NCBI GenBank assembly: GCA_009667805.1
Contig: CM019066.1
Span: 2,790,001 to 2,854,000, forward strand
Reading direction: 5' to 3'
Length of the DNA stretch: 64,000 nucleotides
Source of the DNA: Leptobrachium leishanense
Lineage: Eukaryota; Chordata; Amphibia; Anura; Megophryidae
Shown in pieces: positions 22,698 through 35,305 of this stretch. Position 1 is the first letter of the stretch. Each line of letters begins with the position of its first letter. The notes beneath the pieces were generated by a model. The model was not told where the DNA came from and searched no databases. It saw only the letters and a list, made by a program, of their open reading frames with translations. A program made the position numbers and the translations under genes.

Positions 22698-22748
22698 AAA
22701 GAATATTCCTATAGTCCATGTACCACATGGACTATAGGAATATTCTTT
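22698..22748. repeat. Perfect 24-bp palindrome, 3-nt loop
   Basis: Arms 22698-22721 and 22725-22748 (left arm contains GAATATTCCTATAGTCCATG) are exact complements around ACC. As RNA it would be a small perfect hairpin. Could be a very short fold-back MITE; no target duplication was recognised. Confidence 0.95.
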
Positions 22749-23000
22749 GGCTTACAATTCACAGTTCCCTCGTCAATTTTCAGCACTTTTTAAGGCAATT
22801 ATTCTTGCACGTTGGTGAAAGTTTCAACATTGGCTACTCTTGCCTCAATATTTTAAATTCCCTCGACAGTTCTCCACGACTTCCAATTTACAGAATAGTA
22901 CTGTTGGTATATCTCTGTATAATGAAACATATGTGAATCATTCATGTATTTTCTTATGTTTATTTATGTTCCAAATGAAGGAAACCATTTTTAGAATATA

Positions 23001-24593
<1,593 letters not shown>

Positions 24594-24829
24594 TACATGA
24601 CTGTGTGAGGTACAGTGGCAAGAAAAAGTATGTGAACCCTTTGGGAGTACGTGGAGTTTTGCATGAATTGGTCATAAAATGTTCTCTGATCTTCATCTAA
24701 GTCACAACAATTTGAAAAACACAGTCTGCTTAAAATAATACAACACAAATATATGTTTTCATGTTTTTATTGAACAGAACATGTAAACATTCACAGTGCA
24801 GGGTGGAAAACGTATGTGAACCTTTGGAC

Positions 24830-25234
24830 TTAATAACTGGTTGACCCTCCTTTGGCAGAAATACACTCAACCAAACGTTTCCTGTAGTTGCAGATCAGAC
24901 CTGCACATCGATCTGGAGTAATTTTGGACCACTCCTCTTCACAAAACTGTTTCATTGTAGCACTATTCTTTGGATGTCTGGTGTGAATCGCTCTCTTGAG
25001 GTCATGCCACAGCATTTTTAATCGGGTTGAGGTCAGGACTCTGACTGGGCCACTCCAGAAGGCGTATTTTGTTTTGTTGAAGCCATTCTTTTGTTGAATT
25101 ACTTGTATGCTTTGGGTCATTGTCCTGTTGCATCACCCATCCTCTGCAGAGCTTCAGTTGGCGGACAGATGGTCTTACGTTTTCCAGCAAAATGTCTTGA
25201 TAAACTCTGGAATTAATTTTTCCATCAATGACAA
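24830..25234 (-). pseudogene. Tc1 transposase, C-terminal part
   Basis: Continues the transposase after the insertion: [55 protein letters not shown] one-base shift near 25014 moves the frame to WHDLKRAIHTRHPKNSATMK and the C-terminus AKGGSTSY. The catalytic glutamate of NPIEN reads as lysine (AAA), so the active site is lost in addition to the frameshift and the insertion. Confidence 0.93.
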
Positions 25235-26724
25235 TAGACATGTGCATTAGTTTTAGTACTAAAATGATTTAGTCCGAATTTTGGGACAATTTAGTTTTCG
25301 TATGACTCAAGAGAGACGAAACTGCTCCGTCCAAAAAACGAAAGAAACTAAAAAAAAATGCACTACATTTTAGTTTCAGTCCTTTTTGTGATATTACATT
25401 GATGAGTGAAGGAGACCAATAGAGAAGAGCGCAACATCGCAAAGCTACAGAAAATTTTTGTATGTGTAATCCTTCCCGACCCCTACCCGAAAATCTGACA
25501 GTGATAGAGCTCCAGAATACTCACTTGCAGCACAGACAGCCAGCACAGGAGAGGAAACCTTTACTTAACCCTTGCATTTCTATGAGGCAGACAAGATAAT
25601 AAAAGCAGCTGGAGAGGGAAAACATTCAAATAAATCACACTGAAAGCTAATGACAGAGGAGGGCTGGATAGTAAAAACCCCTTTATAACAAGCAGCACTG
25701 GGAGAAGAGAGGGACTTTATAAAACGTGTGTTATCTCCCCTCCCACTCTGTATAATAGGGGCCTAGGTCTGATACATTTTATATTATCCAGGAGCACTAT
25801 CCCCCTTTCCTCATCTATAATACACATTTTATATAAAATCCCTATTCTCTCCCAGTGCTGCTTGTTATAAAGGGTTTTTTCTGTCTGATACATTTAGTAT
25901 CCAGCTCTCACAGTTACTCTGTCATTATGAGCCTTCAGTGTGATTTATTTGAATGTTTTCCCTGGATTTAAAGTGCTTTATTTTATTATAAAAATTAATT
26001 TGTACCAGTCATCTCTTCTCTGAGCTTTCAGACCGATTTATGTTAATATTTTCCCTCTCCCCTGCTTTTATAATCCTATCTGTCTCCCCCACAGAGATAC
26101 AAAGTTTAAGTAAACGTTCCCTCTCCTGTGCTGGATAAGCATTGCATTCCGAAGTTCTGCACCCTCCACATGCCAATGCATCAGGATGTTCTATACAGAG
26201 AGGGGCATTAATTAATGCAGGAGGATGTTCTATACATTATACAGAGAGGAGCATTTTTTTTAAAACCCTTTAAATCCAGTGGCTGTGAGTGCTGAGATCG
26301 GCTGCTTGTTATATTATCCTTCAGTACAATGTATCAGGCTCAGCTGTTACAGTAACTGACTGCTGCTCATCACAGCGCTCAGAGTTTCAGTAAAACAAGG
26401 AAATAATATTGTTATAACCTCTTATATATAAAAATATTATTTACTAGTTTTACTGAAACTCTGAGCGCTGTGATGAGCAGCAGTCAGTTACTGTAACAGC
26501 TTTGCCTGACACATTGTGCTGTGAGTGAGAGATACTGTAACAAGCAGCGATCTCAGCCCTCTGAGGAGCCACTACAATAGTAATTGTATCCACTGGTTTT
26601 CGGATGAATGAAATTAGTTTTCATACTAAAGAACTGAAAACTAATTTCTTTGGCAACTAAATAAATTGCATTTTAGGACTAATCCATTAGTTCAAAACTA
26701 AATTTTGTGTTGTGCAAATGTCTA
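25235..26724. mobile_element. hAT-like fold-back element inside the Tc1 transposase gene
   Basis: 1490 bp, ends TAGACATGTGCATTAG and TTGTGCAAATGTCTA, flanked by the exact octamer AATGACAA (25227-25234, 26725-26732). Removing it and one octamer restores the transposase reading frame (GRIVVI then DGKIN), so the borders are certain. The interior is strongly self-complementary: CATTCAAATAAATCACACTG (about 25624) pairs with the block near 25938, and CAGTTACTGTAACAGC-type blocks at about 26340-26395 pair with 26450-26505. No coding sequence. Terminal TAGRSATGTGC and the 8-bp duplication place it with the elements at 41.9 and 57.2 kb. Confidence 0.95.
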
Positions 26725-27357
26725 AATGACAACAATCCGTCCAGGCCCTGAGGCAGCAAAGCAGCCCCAAACCATGATGCTCCCTCTGCCATGTTTTACA
26801 GTGGGGATGAGGTTTTGATGTTGGTGTGCTGTGCCTTTTTTTCTCCACACATAGTGTTGCTTGTTTTTTCCAAACAACTCAATTTTGATTTCATCTGTCC
26901 ACAGAATATTTTGCCAGTAGTGCTGTGGAACATCCAGGTGCTCTTTTGCAAACTTCAAACGTGATGCAATATTCTTTTTGGACAGCAATGGCTTCCTCCG
27001 TGATGTCCTCCCATGTACTCCATTCTTGTTTAATGTTTTCCTTATTGTAGATGTGTCAACAAAAATGTTAGCATGTGCCAGAGATTTCTGTAAGTCTTTA
27101 GCTGACACTCTAGGATTCTTCTCTACCTCATTAAGCATTCTGCGCCGTGCTCTTGCAGTCATCTTTACAGGACGACCACGTCTAGGGAGAGTAGCAACAG
27201 TGCTGAACTTTCTCCATTTGTAGACAGTCTGTCTTACCGTGGACACATGAACATCAAGGCTTTTGGAGGTAATTTTGTAACCCTTTCCAGCTTCATGCAA
27301 CCAGTAAACCCAAAACTGGTGTGTGTTTTTAAAAGGCAGGACAGCTTTCAGCAACAC
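26722..27357 (-). pseudogene. Tc1 transposase, N-terminal part
   Basis: From [20 protein letters not shown] onward this is a typical Tc1 transposase: helix-turn-helix, RRGRP AT-hook-like motif near residue 60, a second DNA-binding segment ([20 protein letters not shown]), then the first catalytic aspartate in ILWTDEIKIELFGKN (about residue 155) and PTVKHGRGSIMVWGCFAASG. The first 20 codons do not match the family and suggest an upstream frameshift. It breaks off at the hAT-like insertion, within GRIVVI. Confidence 0.93.
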
Positions 27358-27659
27358 ATCCTATAATATCACACTGATTGGACTCAAGGTTGGTTCACTC
27401 CTGGCTCCCATTAGCTCTTGGAGAAGTCATTAGGCTAAGGGTTCACATACTTTTTCCACCCTGCACTGTGAATGTTTACATGTTCTGTTCAATAAAAACA
27501 TGAAAACATATAATGTTTGTGTTGTATTATTTTAAGCAGACTGTGTTTTTCAAATTGTTGTGACTTAGATGAAGATCAGAGCACATTTTATGACCAATTC
27601 ATGCAAAACTCCACGTAATCCCAAAGGGTTCACATACTTTTTCTTGCCACTATATGTGC

Positions 27660-28175
27660 TGTTAAAACACTAATTATGATCTGCCTGCTAATACGGGGCC
27701 GCTAAGGAGTAAGGAGGAAAACCTGCACCTGCAGGTTTCTCCTTGGCGACCCCGTTTTAGCTCTAAAATACGGGGCAGGCGCTAGATCAGCAGCGTGCCT
27801 CGCAACGCAGCGCTAAATCTCAGGATACTCAAGGCAGCGCTAAGCGCCACCACGAGCATCCCCTCCATGGAGCCCATAGGACCCCATTGAGGCTTCAACT
27901 GCTGGTCACATGACCTGCAGCATCTCGCCTCTCTGGTGATTTCACTGCTGCCGAAGATCACCGTATTTTGCTGGCAATTCGCTCTGGGAAAACAGGTGTG
28001 GGCATGCACATACGCAACCTTACAAGGATCAGTGCCCCCCAATGGCTCTCTGTGAAAACCTCTGGGCAGTGGCTAATCAGGAAGTAAGGAGATCAGGACC
28101 GAGGGGCGGAGCTTCACTGACTGCAAACAGAAGAAATGCAGCCACCAAACTATAAATATTGACAGTTTAGCTATA
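27660..28175. other. Unassigned spacer
   Basis: The sequence around ACCTGCAGGTTTCTCCTTGG contains a short AACCTGCACCTGCAGGTT palindrome near 27720. No gene seen. Confidence 0.4.
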
Positions 28176-28183
28176 ACTTTAAC

Positions 28184-29387
28184 CACGGCCGGCGCTGCCG
28201 CTAGGCCAACTAGGCGGGCGCCTAGAGCGCAGCACCCGCCTAGGGCGCAGCGGCAGCCGGCCCGACCAATTGTAAAAAAAAAAAAAAAAATTGTAAACAA
28301 AAATGCCCGCGGGGCACCCTGGGGCGGCCGCGTGCTGCAGTCAGCCCCAATACGAGCCGGCGTCACCGCCGACTTCAAGGAGACGGGGGCATGGACTAGG
28401 TGCTTCCAGCTTCCTGGACCAAATCCATGCCTCCATCTCCTTGACGCCAGCACGCAGAGACTGGCTACAGGAAGGAAGGAAGACAGCGCTGGAGGAAAAT
28501 ATCCATGTGTGAGCTGCTGGGTAAGTATCCTTGTGTGAGCCAGGGGGCAAATACCCATGTGTGAGACTGGGGCAAGTACCATGTGTGAGCCTGGGGGCAA
28601 GTACCATGTGTGAGCCTGGGGGCAGATACCATGTGTGAGCCTGGGGGCAGATACCATGTGTGAGCCTGGGGGCAAATACCATGTGTGAGCCTGGGGGCAA
28701 ATACCATGTGTGAGCCTGGGGGCAAATACCATGTGTGAGCCTGGGGGCAGATACCCATGTGTGAGCCTGGGGGCAAATACCATGTGTGAGCCTGGGGGCA
28801 GATACCCATGTGTGAGCCTGGGGGCAAATACCATGTGTGAGCCTGGGGGCAAATACCATGTGTGAGCCTGGGGGCAGATACCCATGTGTGAGCCTGGGGG
28901 CAAATACCATATGTGAGCCTGGGGGCAAATACCATGTGTGAGCCTGGGGGCAGATACCCATGTGTGAGCCTGGAGGCAGATACCCATGTGTGAGCCTGGG
29001 GTCAAGTACCCATGTGTGAGCCTGGGGGCAAGTATCCATGTGTGAGCCTGGTGGCAAGTACCCATGTGTGAGCCTGGGGGCAAGTACCCATGTGTGAGCC
29101 TGGGGGCAAGTACCCATGTTTGAGCCTGGGGGCAAGTACCCATGTGTGAGCCTGGGGGCAAGTACCCATGTGTGAGTCTGGGGGCAAGTACCCATGTGTG
29201 AGCCAGGGGGCAAGTACCCATGTGTGAGCCTGGGGGCAAGTACCCATGCCATGTGTGAGCTGGAGGCAATATATTCACCATGTGAGAGCAGGGGGCAAAT
29301 ATACCCATGTGAGCTTTTTTTGTTTTGTTGGGGGGGTGCTAGTAGCTGGTCTTGCCTAGGGTGCAAAATAGTCTAGCACCGGCCCTG
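28184..29387. mobile_element. hAT-like element carrying a minisatellite, second family
   Basis: Left end CACGGCCGGCGCTGCCG, right end TCTAGCACCGGCCCTG; flanked by the exact octamer ACTTTAAC (28176-28183, 29388-29395). Internally a CTAGGCGGGCGCCTAG block and poly(A) near the left, then a tandem array, then a G-rich right end (TTGGGGGGGTGCTAGTAGCT). A 3' fragment of the same family is at 37322-37394. No transposase. Confidence 0.94.
28500..29290. repeat. Minisatellite, unit GTGAGCCTGGGGGCAAATAC plus CATGT
   Basis: About 30 units of 25-28 bp inside the hAT-like element. Left-hand units have AAATACCATGT or AGATACCATGT, right-hand units AAGTACCCATGT. The core TGAGC-TGGGGGCA-ATCCATG matches the array at 19.7-20.2 kb. 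Reading frames through it (His/Tyr/Leu/Pro-rich) are artefacts. Confidence 0.96.
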
Positions 29388-29395
29388 ACTTTAAC

Positions 29396-30365
29396 CCCTT
29401 AACCCTTTTGCACTGCAGGGCAAACTAGAACGCCTCATTGACTTCATTGGGCCTCCTTCGCCCCTCCCAGCAGTCGGTCCGCACGCTGTCCCCCTGCAGC
29501 CAGTGAGGCATGTCGCGCGTCAGCTCCTAGGCGTGCCGCAGGAGGGGCTTGCTGCAGCGGCCAGCAAGCGGAGCGTACCATACACCCCGCCTGCGTTAAC
29601 CCCTCTTGCTGGGCACAACCCACCCGGTGGCAAAGGTTTAAGAACGGCAGAAATTGTATCAATTCTGATCAAAGCAAAACATAGAATTTGAGTTATATGT
29701 CAGTTTGACCATAATATTGCTCATTTATATTAAGTGCACTCACACTAATTATTATATAATTCTGGTCAGTAGAAATAGGGTTTTAATTTCACATGAAAGA
29801 CCTATATATGAAACTTAATTTAACTTGAAACAAAAAAATCTAAAACATGTGTGAGAAAATAGGAAATTTTGTTTCCACCCACAGAAAACCCACTGCCAAA
29901 CCCAAAAATTTTAATAAAATTACTGACTGCAGGTCACACAGGTGCAACCAGCACTAAAAGGTTATTTTTAACTATTTTAATTTTTTTAAAATAAAAATAA
30001 CACCCCCCAAAAAATGTCAGTTTGATCAGAGGGCCCCCTGATTAAACTGATCACTGATAAAGTACCGTGCGCCACAGATACTGTACATTTTACTGATCAG
30101 ACAGAAGTGAAGAAGTTAAAAAATAAAAACTGCTGCAGCTGACGAAAAGGGTCAAATAATACATTTTTTTGACCCTAAAAAAAATAAATAAAAGTTCTAC
30201 CAAAGTACAGACCACCGAGAACAGGCTGATTACAGGATTAGTGATGTGACCAGCATTGGAAGGGTAAAAAAAAAACTTTTTTTTTTAAAAAAAAAAACTT
30301 TTCTTCTGTAATGATCCTCTGCTTCTATCACCCCAGACCAAAAGTGAGAAGAGAGGGCCAGAGAC
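29396..30365. other. Unassigned spacer
   Basis: AT-rich with A and T homopolymer runs near 30270-30300. No gene or paired termini seen. Confidence 0.4.
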
Positions 30366-30368
30366 AAA

Positions 30369-30550
30369 CAGGGCTATTCAGAGAGCGGTGAAAACCTTGA
30401 GAATTGACAGGAGAAGAGAACAATCTAGACCAAATAGCCAATTTGGAAAGTGAGATAAGTAGGAGAATTTTTCTGGTTTGACTATTTTAACCTAGAATTT
30501 TCATTTCTCCAGTCATTCTCAAGGTTTTCACCTCTCTCTGAATAGCCCTG
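30369..30550. mobile_element. CAGGGTTATTC-family MITE, short form
   Basis: 182 bp; perfect 17-bp inverted ends CAGGGCTATTCAGAGAG and CTCTCTGAATAGCCCTG, flanked by AAA on each side. The interior contains CAATCTAGACCAAATAGCC, giving an uninterrupted reference for the hairpin inserted at 2485-2620. Confidence 0.85.
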
Positions 30551-30629
30551 AAAGTTATAAATCATTGAATGAGACATTGCAACATTGATCGCTGTGAGAG
30601 GCTGTCACCACCACTATCACATGACTCAA

Positions 30630-30897
30630 AGGGCCATATTACAAAGCTGGTGCTAACTTAACCAGAGCTGTTGTAAACTTCCCAGAGCCATTATTGGGGC
30701 CATATTACATACTTGGTGCTAACTTAACCAGAGCAATTGTAAACTTAAAACCTCCATAGGCTATAATGGCTCTGGGAAGTTTACAACAGCTCTGGTTAAG
30801 TTAGCACCAAGTATGTAATATGGCCCAAAGCCTATAGAGGTTTTCAGTTTACAACAGCTCTGGTTAAGTTAGCATCAACATTGTAATACTGGCCAAA
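30630..30897. mobile_element. Self-nested fold-back MITE
   Basis: An inner palindromic copy (about 30693-30826, ends GGGCCATATTACATACTTGG and its complement) sits in the middle of an outer, more diverged copy of itself (30632 GGGCCATATTACAAAGC ... 30890 GTAATACTGGCC). Both contain GGTGCTAACTTAACCAGAGC. The exact duplication at the inner insertion is unclear. Confidence 0.8.
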
Positions 30898-32310
30898 GCG
30901 TATTGGCTGCAGAGGGATCGCCTCATTTGCCAGGCAGGCCCCCTACCAGTGATCGGACCTCTGGGAAGGGAGGCCAGAAAGCCATGCAGCGTTTAAGCCT
31001 GCCTGCCGCCGGAAGGCATAGCGCGCCTGTTGGTGATAAAGTGTTAAACTTGGTACTTGTGTTAAGTAGAGATTTGTAAAATGAATCCTTTCATACTGAG
31101 GGGCGTGCTATGCGTCTCTGCGATGGGTGGACCTATATGCTGGTATAGTGCGCCCTATGGCCTTCCCATAGACGCAATCGGTCCTCCTACATTCCACGTG
31201 CGCTGATTGTGTCATTGCCAATGGCGCGATCAGCCAATGCCACGATCACCACGCGCACAATGTAAGCGGGCCGAAGGCCAGCCTCAGTGCCAGTGGGGCG
31301 TGCTATTCTGCCCGAGGCATTGCTGTGGGGAGTTCCTGGCGTCAAGGGGTTAATTAACATGTATGAATAAATAAACCCTTCCACGCAAAAAACAACACAG
31401 CATGTTCATCATATCCAGAAATATTACTATATAGAAAAGTATAGTAGTGGTTATAAATTCTTATAATAAAGCACAAGCTCACATTCGCTCCAGCACATTC
31501 ACTTGTGACCTGCAGACCCTCCCGTATTGTATTTCAGGCCTTAGACTGATATATTACTTCGTGAATGGTAGCAGCAGTTTCTGATGCTTTTTTTTTCTTC
31601 TTACGGCGAATAAATGTATCTGTGGGAATTTTTCTGTGTGTAACATACTGTATCCAATTCCACAGTTATTACTGTAAACCCATTAGTGCCACCTGGGTTT
31701 GCATATCCGCGGCGCTGTCCAAGGGAAGACAGATTAGCGCTATCACATGTTATGCCAGGGGGACAGTCTCACGAGGACTCTGCCCTCTGGAGAAAGAGAG
31801 AGAGAGAGAGAGAAAAAAGCACCAAGTTTTAATGAGAACACTGTGCTTATAATAGCATTTTGTAGCCTAGAGATTTTCCTGTCAAGTCATTTCAAATTCT
31901 TTTGGCAGCTCGTATAAGATTTTTTCCTCCCTGCTCATTTCATGTTATTGTACAGCCAACTCTAAGATAAACTTAACGTACGCATACATTACACGCAGGT
32001 GCAGCAGCGAAGAAAAGTTTGCATCTGACAGATACCCATCTTGCTTGTCATTGGTGCGTCTCTTTCCTCAGTAACCGGTCGTCTCTGCTGCGCAAGGGGC
32101 CCTATTTCAAGGTTGTTGTTATGTTGTGCCTTGAACAACAACAATGTTTAATGGCAGACGTTATCAGCTAGATTTTTTCACGTCCTATTACAACCTTGTC
32201 GGTAAAGCAGATGATAAGATCTTAGCATCTCGCTTCTGCTTACTGTACGTCGCGTCTCCTATACTTAACATGGGACGCGCAAGTCGTTAACAAATGCAAC
32301 AATAGCGACC
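30898..32310. other. Unassigned; short GA microsatellite at 31793-31813
   Basis: Apart from about ten GA dinucleotides, nothing clear. TACTTAACATGGGACGCGC near 32262 resembles 11970-11985, so a small dispersed repeat may be present. Confidence 0.4.
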
Positions 32311-32315
32311 TTACA

Positions 32316-32746
32316 TAGTTACATAGGCTGAAAAAGACATGCGTCCATTAGTTTCAGCCTCTCACACATCACCTACTGCTGTTGATTCAAAAGAAGGCAA
32401 TAAAAACCCAGTCTGAATGCTTGCCAATATGCAACATACTGGGAAAAAATTCCTTCTTGAACCCAGAATGGCGTCAGATTTCTCCTTGGATCAAGAAGCT
32501 TTTACCCACATATTAAATATTATTCCCCTTAATATTCTGTGTCTGCAGGAAGTCATCCAGTCGCTTTTTAAAAGTCTGTACAGTCTCTGTCCCAACCACC
32601 TCAACAGGCAGAGAATTCCACAGCTTTATTGTTATCACCGTAAAATAACCCTTCCTATGCTTTAGGCTGAATTTCCTTTCGTCCAGTGTAAATGGGTGAT
32701 CTTGTGTCCTCTGTATAGCCCTGTTAATGAATAGGTTTCCAGACAA
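32316..32746 (-). pseudogene. CR1-type LINE 3' end with C-terminal relic
   Basis: On the minus strand the translation RTQDHPFTLDERKFSLKHRK, then LWNSLPVEVVGTETVQTFKK and RLDDFLQTQ matches the C-terminus of CR1-clade reverse-transcriptase proteins (compare WNSLPVEVVEA in the 49.7-kb copy). The 3' untranslated end follows towards 32316 and finishes in CAGCCTATGTAACTATGTAA, a tail I recall from frog genomes. 5'-truncated. Confidence 0.82.
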
Positions 32747-33122
32747 TGGTTTATAGTCGCCCCATATATATTTATATAATATATTTATATATTATAGACA
32801 CTTTACGCGCACTGTCTTATTCATTTTATGGAGTACAGATCACATCCACTCATAGGATGGTGATTGGTAGTGGCTGTTTTTCTTTCAATTTTATTTTTGC
32901 GTTTGTAAAATAAACTTCATTCAAGGTATGCTAGGTGTGACGTAAGTCACTTTGGACTTGAGGTGCATAGATCTGGAGGCATATTAGTAGGATGCAGGCC
33001 TCTCTCATGTGCAGAATGTTTCTGTAAATCTGTGATTATGCAAGAATGCTATTGTCTATTTGTCTATCGTCTGGTCCATGTGTATCTGTTATCTGTTTAT
33101 ATTTGAACAAGGTGGAAAGCCT

Positions 33123-33360
33123 GCCCAGAGGGCAGTCTATTGTGGATATACTGCCCCAGCTCATGGATATATGCCCCAGCTCATGGATATACTGCCCCAG
33201 CACGTGGATATACTGCCCCAGCTCGTGGATATATGCCCCAGCTCGTGGATATACTGCCCCAGCACGTGGATATACTGCCCCAGCACATGGATATTGCCCC
33301 AGCTCCTGGATATACTGCCCCAGCTCCTGGATATATTGCCCCCCACGCTCTCATGGATAT
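33123..33360. repeat. Minisatellite, unit GCCCCAGCTCATGGATATAT
   Basis: About eleven units of 18-21 bp with CTCATGG, CTCGTGG, CACGTGG and CTCCTGG variants. The complement, ATATCCATGAGCTGGGGC, is the same core as the array in the hAT-like element at 19.7 kb. No hAT termini were found around this one. Confidence 0.95.
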
Positions 33361-33392
33361 GTGCCCCCAAGCTCAGACCCCAGACCAGACAT

Positions 33393-33793
33393 GGGGCGGC
33401 TGTTCGAATGCTCTATCGGCATTCGGACAGCCGCCCCTGGAGCTCCGGCATACTTACCTGCTGAGCGGCGAAGGGAAAGTTCCCTCGCTTCCGCTCATTG
33501 AAGGACCCAAGCCGCGGTCACGTGGGACTCCCACGTGACCGCGGCTTGGGTCCTTCAAAGAGCGGAAGCGAGGGAACTTTCCCTTCGCCGCTCAGGGGTT
33601 GGATGCGCGCGGCAGCCGGGTAGAGGCTGCGAGCGCAGCCTCTACCTGGCTGCTGTGTGCATCTTGTAACCGCCGCGGCAAGCGCACAGCCGGCTCGTGC
33701 CGCGGCGGTTGCATGCGCGCGCAGCCAACCGCCGCTGGTTGCGCGCGCATGCGCAGAGTAAGGCTTGGCGACGGACACGCCAAGCCTTACTCT
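33393..33793. repeat. Cluster of six hairpins
   Basis: Six palindromes in 400 bp: 33393-33437 (19-bp arms, 7-nt loop); 33461-33595 (about 67-bp arms, one central base, one mismatch, centre CACGTGGGACTCCCACGTG); 33613-33652; AACCGCCGCGGCA/TGCCGCGGCGGTT at 33668-33710; 33711-33752; and 33755-33793 (perfect 16-bp arms AGAGTAAGGCTTGGCG, 7-nt loop ACGGACA). CpG-rich. The last hairpin followed by TTTATAGTATAGGATAG could be a rolling-circle (Helitron-like) 3' end, but I cannot show that. Confidence 0.93.
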
Positions 33794-35114
33794 TTTATAG
33801 TATAGGATAGGTTGTAAATCTGCTGTCTGTCTTCTGTTATCATCCTGATTACTATTGTCCTGCTTCATTAGAAATGTTACATGATGTTTGATTTAGCTGT
33901 CTACCTAAACTAATTAAGATCCACATTCCAAGAATGTTTGTGCAATTGTCTGTTTCGGCCTGGTTGGGTCCCCCAGTAGTTTCTAGGGGAAGTTTTGCGT
34001 ATGTAAATGACCCATGTGTGACCATATAAATATGTGTATCTGTCCCTGATTAAAACCAATTCTATTCTGACCCTACATGCAGTCACGACTCATGGTTTGG
34101 GTAGCAGTTCTACTCTGTTCACTGCTCCATTCTAACCCTGTAAGACCTCAGATCTACAGACTCGTTGGACATCGGAAAAGGGCCCAGGAATTGTAGTCTA
34201 ACGGAAACTAGCTCATCCATCCAATCACCTCAACATCAATCTAAACCATCGGCCAAATGGCAATTTAAATACAAAAATAATCATATACGCATATATCTAA
34301 ACAGTATACATACTACAAAACATACATGGGGTCTACTCCTAAAAAGACAAGTGCGGGAGCTCTCCAAGATTTCTGCTCCTCTATTAACCTTTGACATGTC
34401 ACACTTTACCCAGCACTCCACATGCAGGTTTATGTTTAAACATAAGGATAGGCTGGGTCTTTGATCAGATCGGCCACGCCTACTACTTCATGTAAAGGGA
34501 AGCACATGGAAAAGTGCTGCCCTGCAACATGTATAATATATATGCTGCAGGAAGGAAGTCAATGCAGGTCACCTGGGATTCCTTTTTTGGTTTCTTACCT
34601 GCAGGGTATTAATTCTACATGCTAGATGGATGCCTTTTTCATGCATTGCCCATCAGCATGAATAAAATATATGTCTACTAGGAAGATATAGTATTTCTGG
34701 TGACGTAATAAGGAAACATCTGGTTGAAAACTAATAAAAGCTTCTCAGTTTGTGGGCCAAAGGGGAACTACATTCCCTCTGAGAAAGAAGTAGAGAAACG
34801 GTGTCTCCAGAGTTTCTGTTTGCCTTGACCCCTAACATAGGATTTTGTGTTATATAGTATATATAGATATATATCATATATATCATATCCAAAAACCTGG
34901 CACTCCTGAGACTTTTTAGCAAATAAAACAATTTATTACATGTGCTACAGTTTGTCAATGTTTTAGAAAGTCCACATTTCTTTCATCAGGATATATATAT
35001 AAAAATATCCAAAAGCAGCAACTCAGCTCCTCAAATCTCCATTAAGTGATTCGGTCCCGGTGCAACCTCCACAGCAGATACCGTTTTAACAAAGTGAGGG
35101 CACGCGCAGGTCTT
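33794..35114. other. Unassigned; AT microsatellite near 34850-34890
   Basis: No gene recognised. TATATAT-type low complexity around 34855-34885 and 34992-35003. Confidence 0.4.
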
Positions 35115-35234
35115 CACATAAAAGTCTAATCTTTGCTGTAAATGCATTAATGTTTCGGCACGTTCGAGCGTTTATTAAGACTCGAACGAGCCAAAACGTT
35201 GATGCATTTACAATAAAGATTGGACTTTTATGTG
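35115..35234. repeat. Fold-back, 45-bp arms
   Basis: Arms 35115-35159 (CACATAAAAGTCTAATCTTT...) and 35190-35234 are imperfect complements; the loop itself contains CGTTCGAG/CTCGAACG. Followed by a (TA)n microsatellite at about 35275-35302. Confidence 0.88.
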
Positions 35235-35268
35235 TAGTTCTGTGAGTGTCCTCAGTTTGTTGGATTTT

Positions 35269-35303
<35 letters not shown>

Positions 35304-35305
<2 letters not shown>

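Larger units (their letters stand above)
24613..27652 (-). mobile_element. Second Tc1-type transposon, interrupted
   Basis: Ends CAGTGGCAAGAAAAAGTATG (left) and CATACTTTTTCTTGCCACTA (right) with flanking TA at 24611-24612 and 27653-27654. The inverted repeats are about 210 bp; the inner direct repeat (GGTGGAAAACGTATGTGAAC near 24805, and its mate near 27437) marks an IR/DR element. Without the 1490-bp insertion and duplication the element is about 1.54 kb. It starts 19 bp after the first Tc1 element ends and is a different family. Confidence 0.95.

Noticed and set aside
28073..29366. Minus-strand frames of 341-411 codons rich in His, Tyr, Leu and Pro
   Set aside because: Translation of the minisatellite in the 28.2-kb hAT-like element.
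33755..33812. Rho-independent terminator or Helitron 3' end
   Set aside because: A bacterial terminator makes no sense in this context. The Helitron reading lacks a confirmed 5' end and a clear CTRR end, so it is kept only as a possibility under the hairpin cluster.
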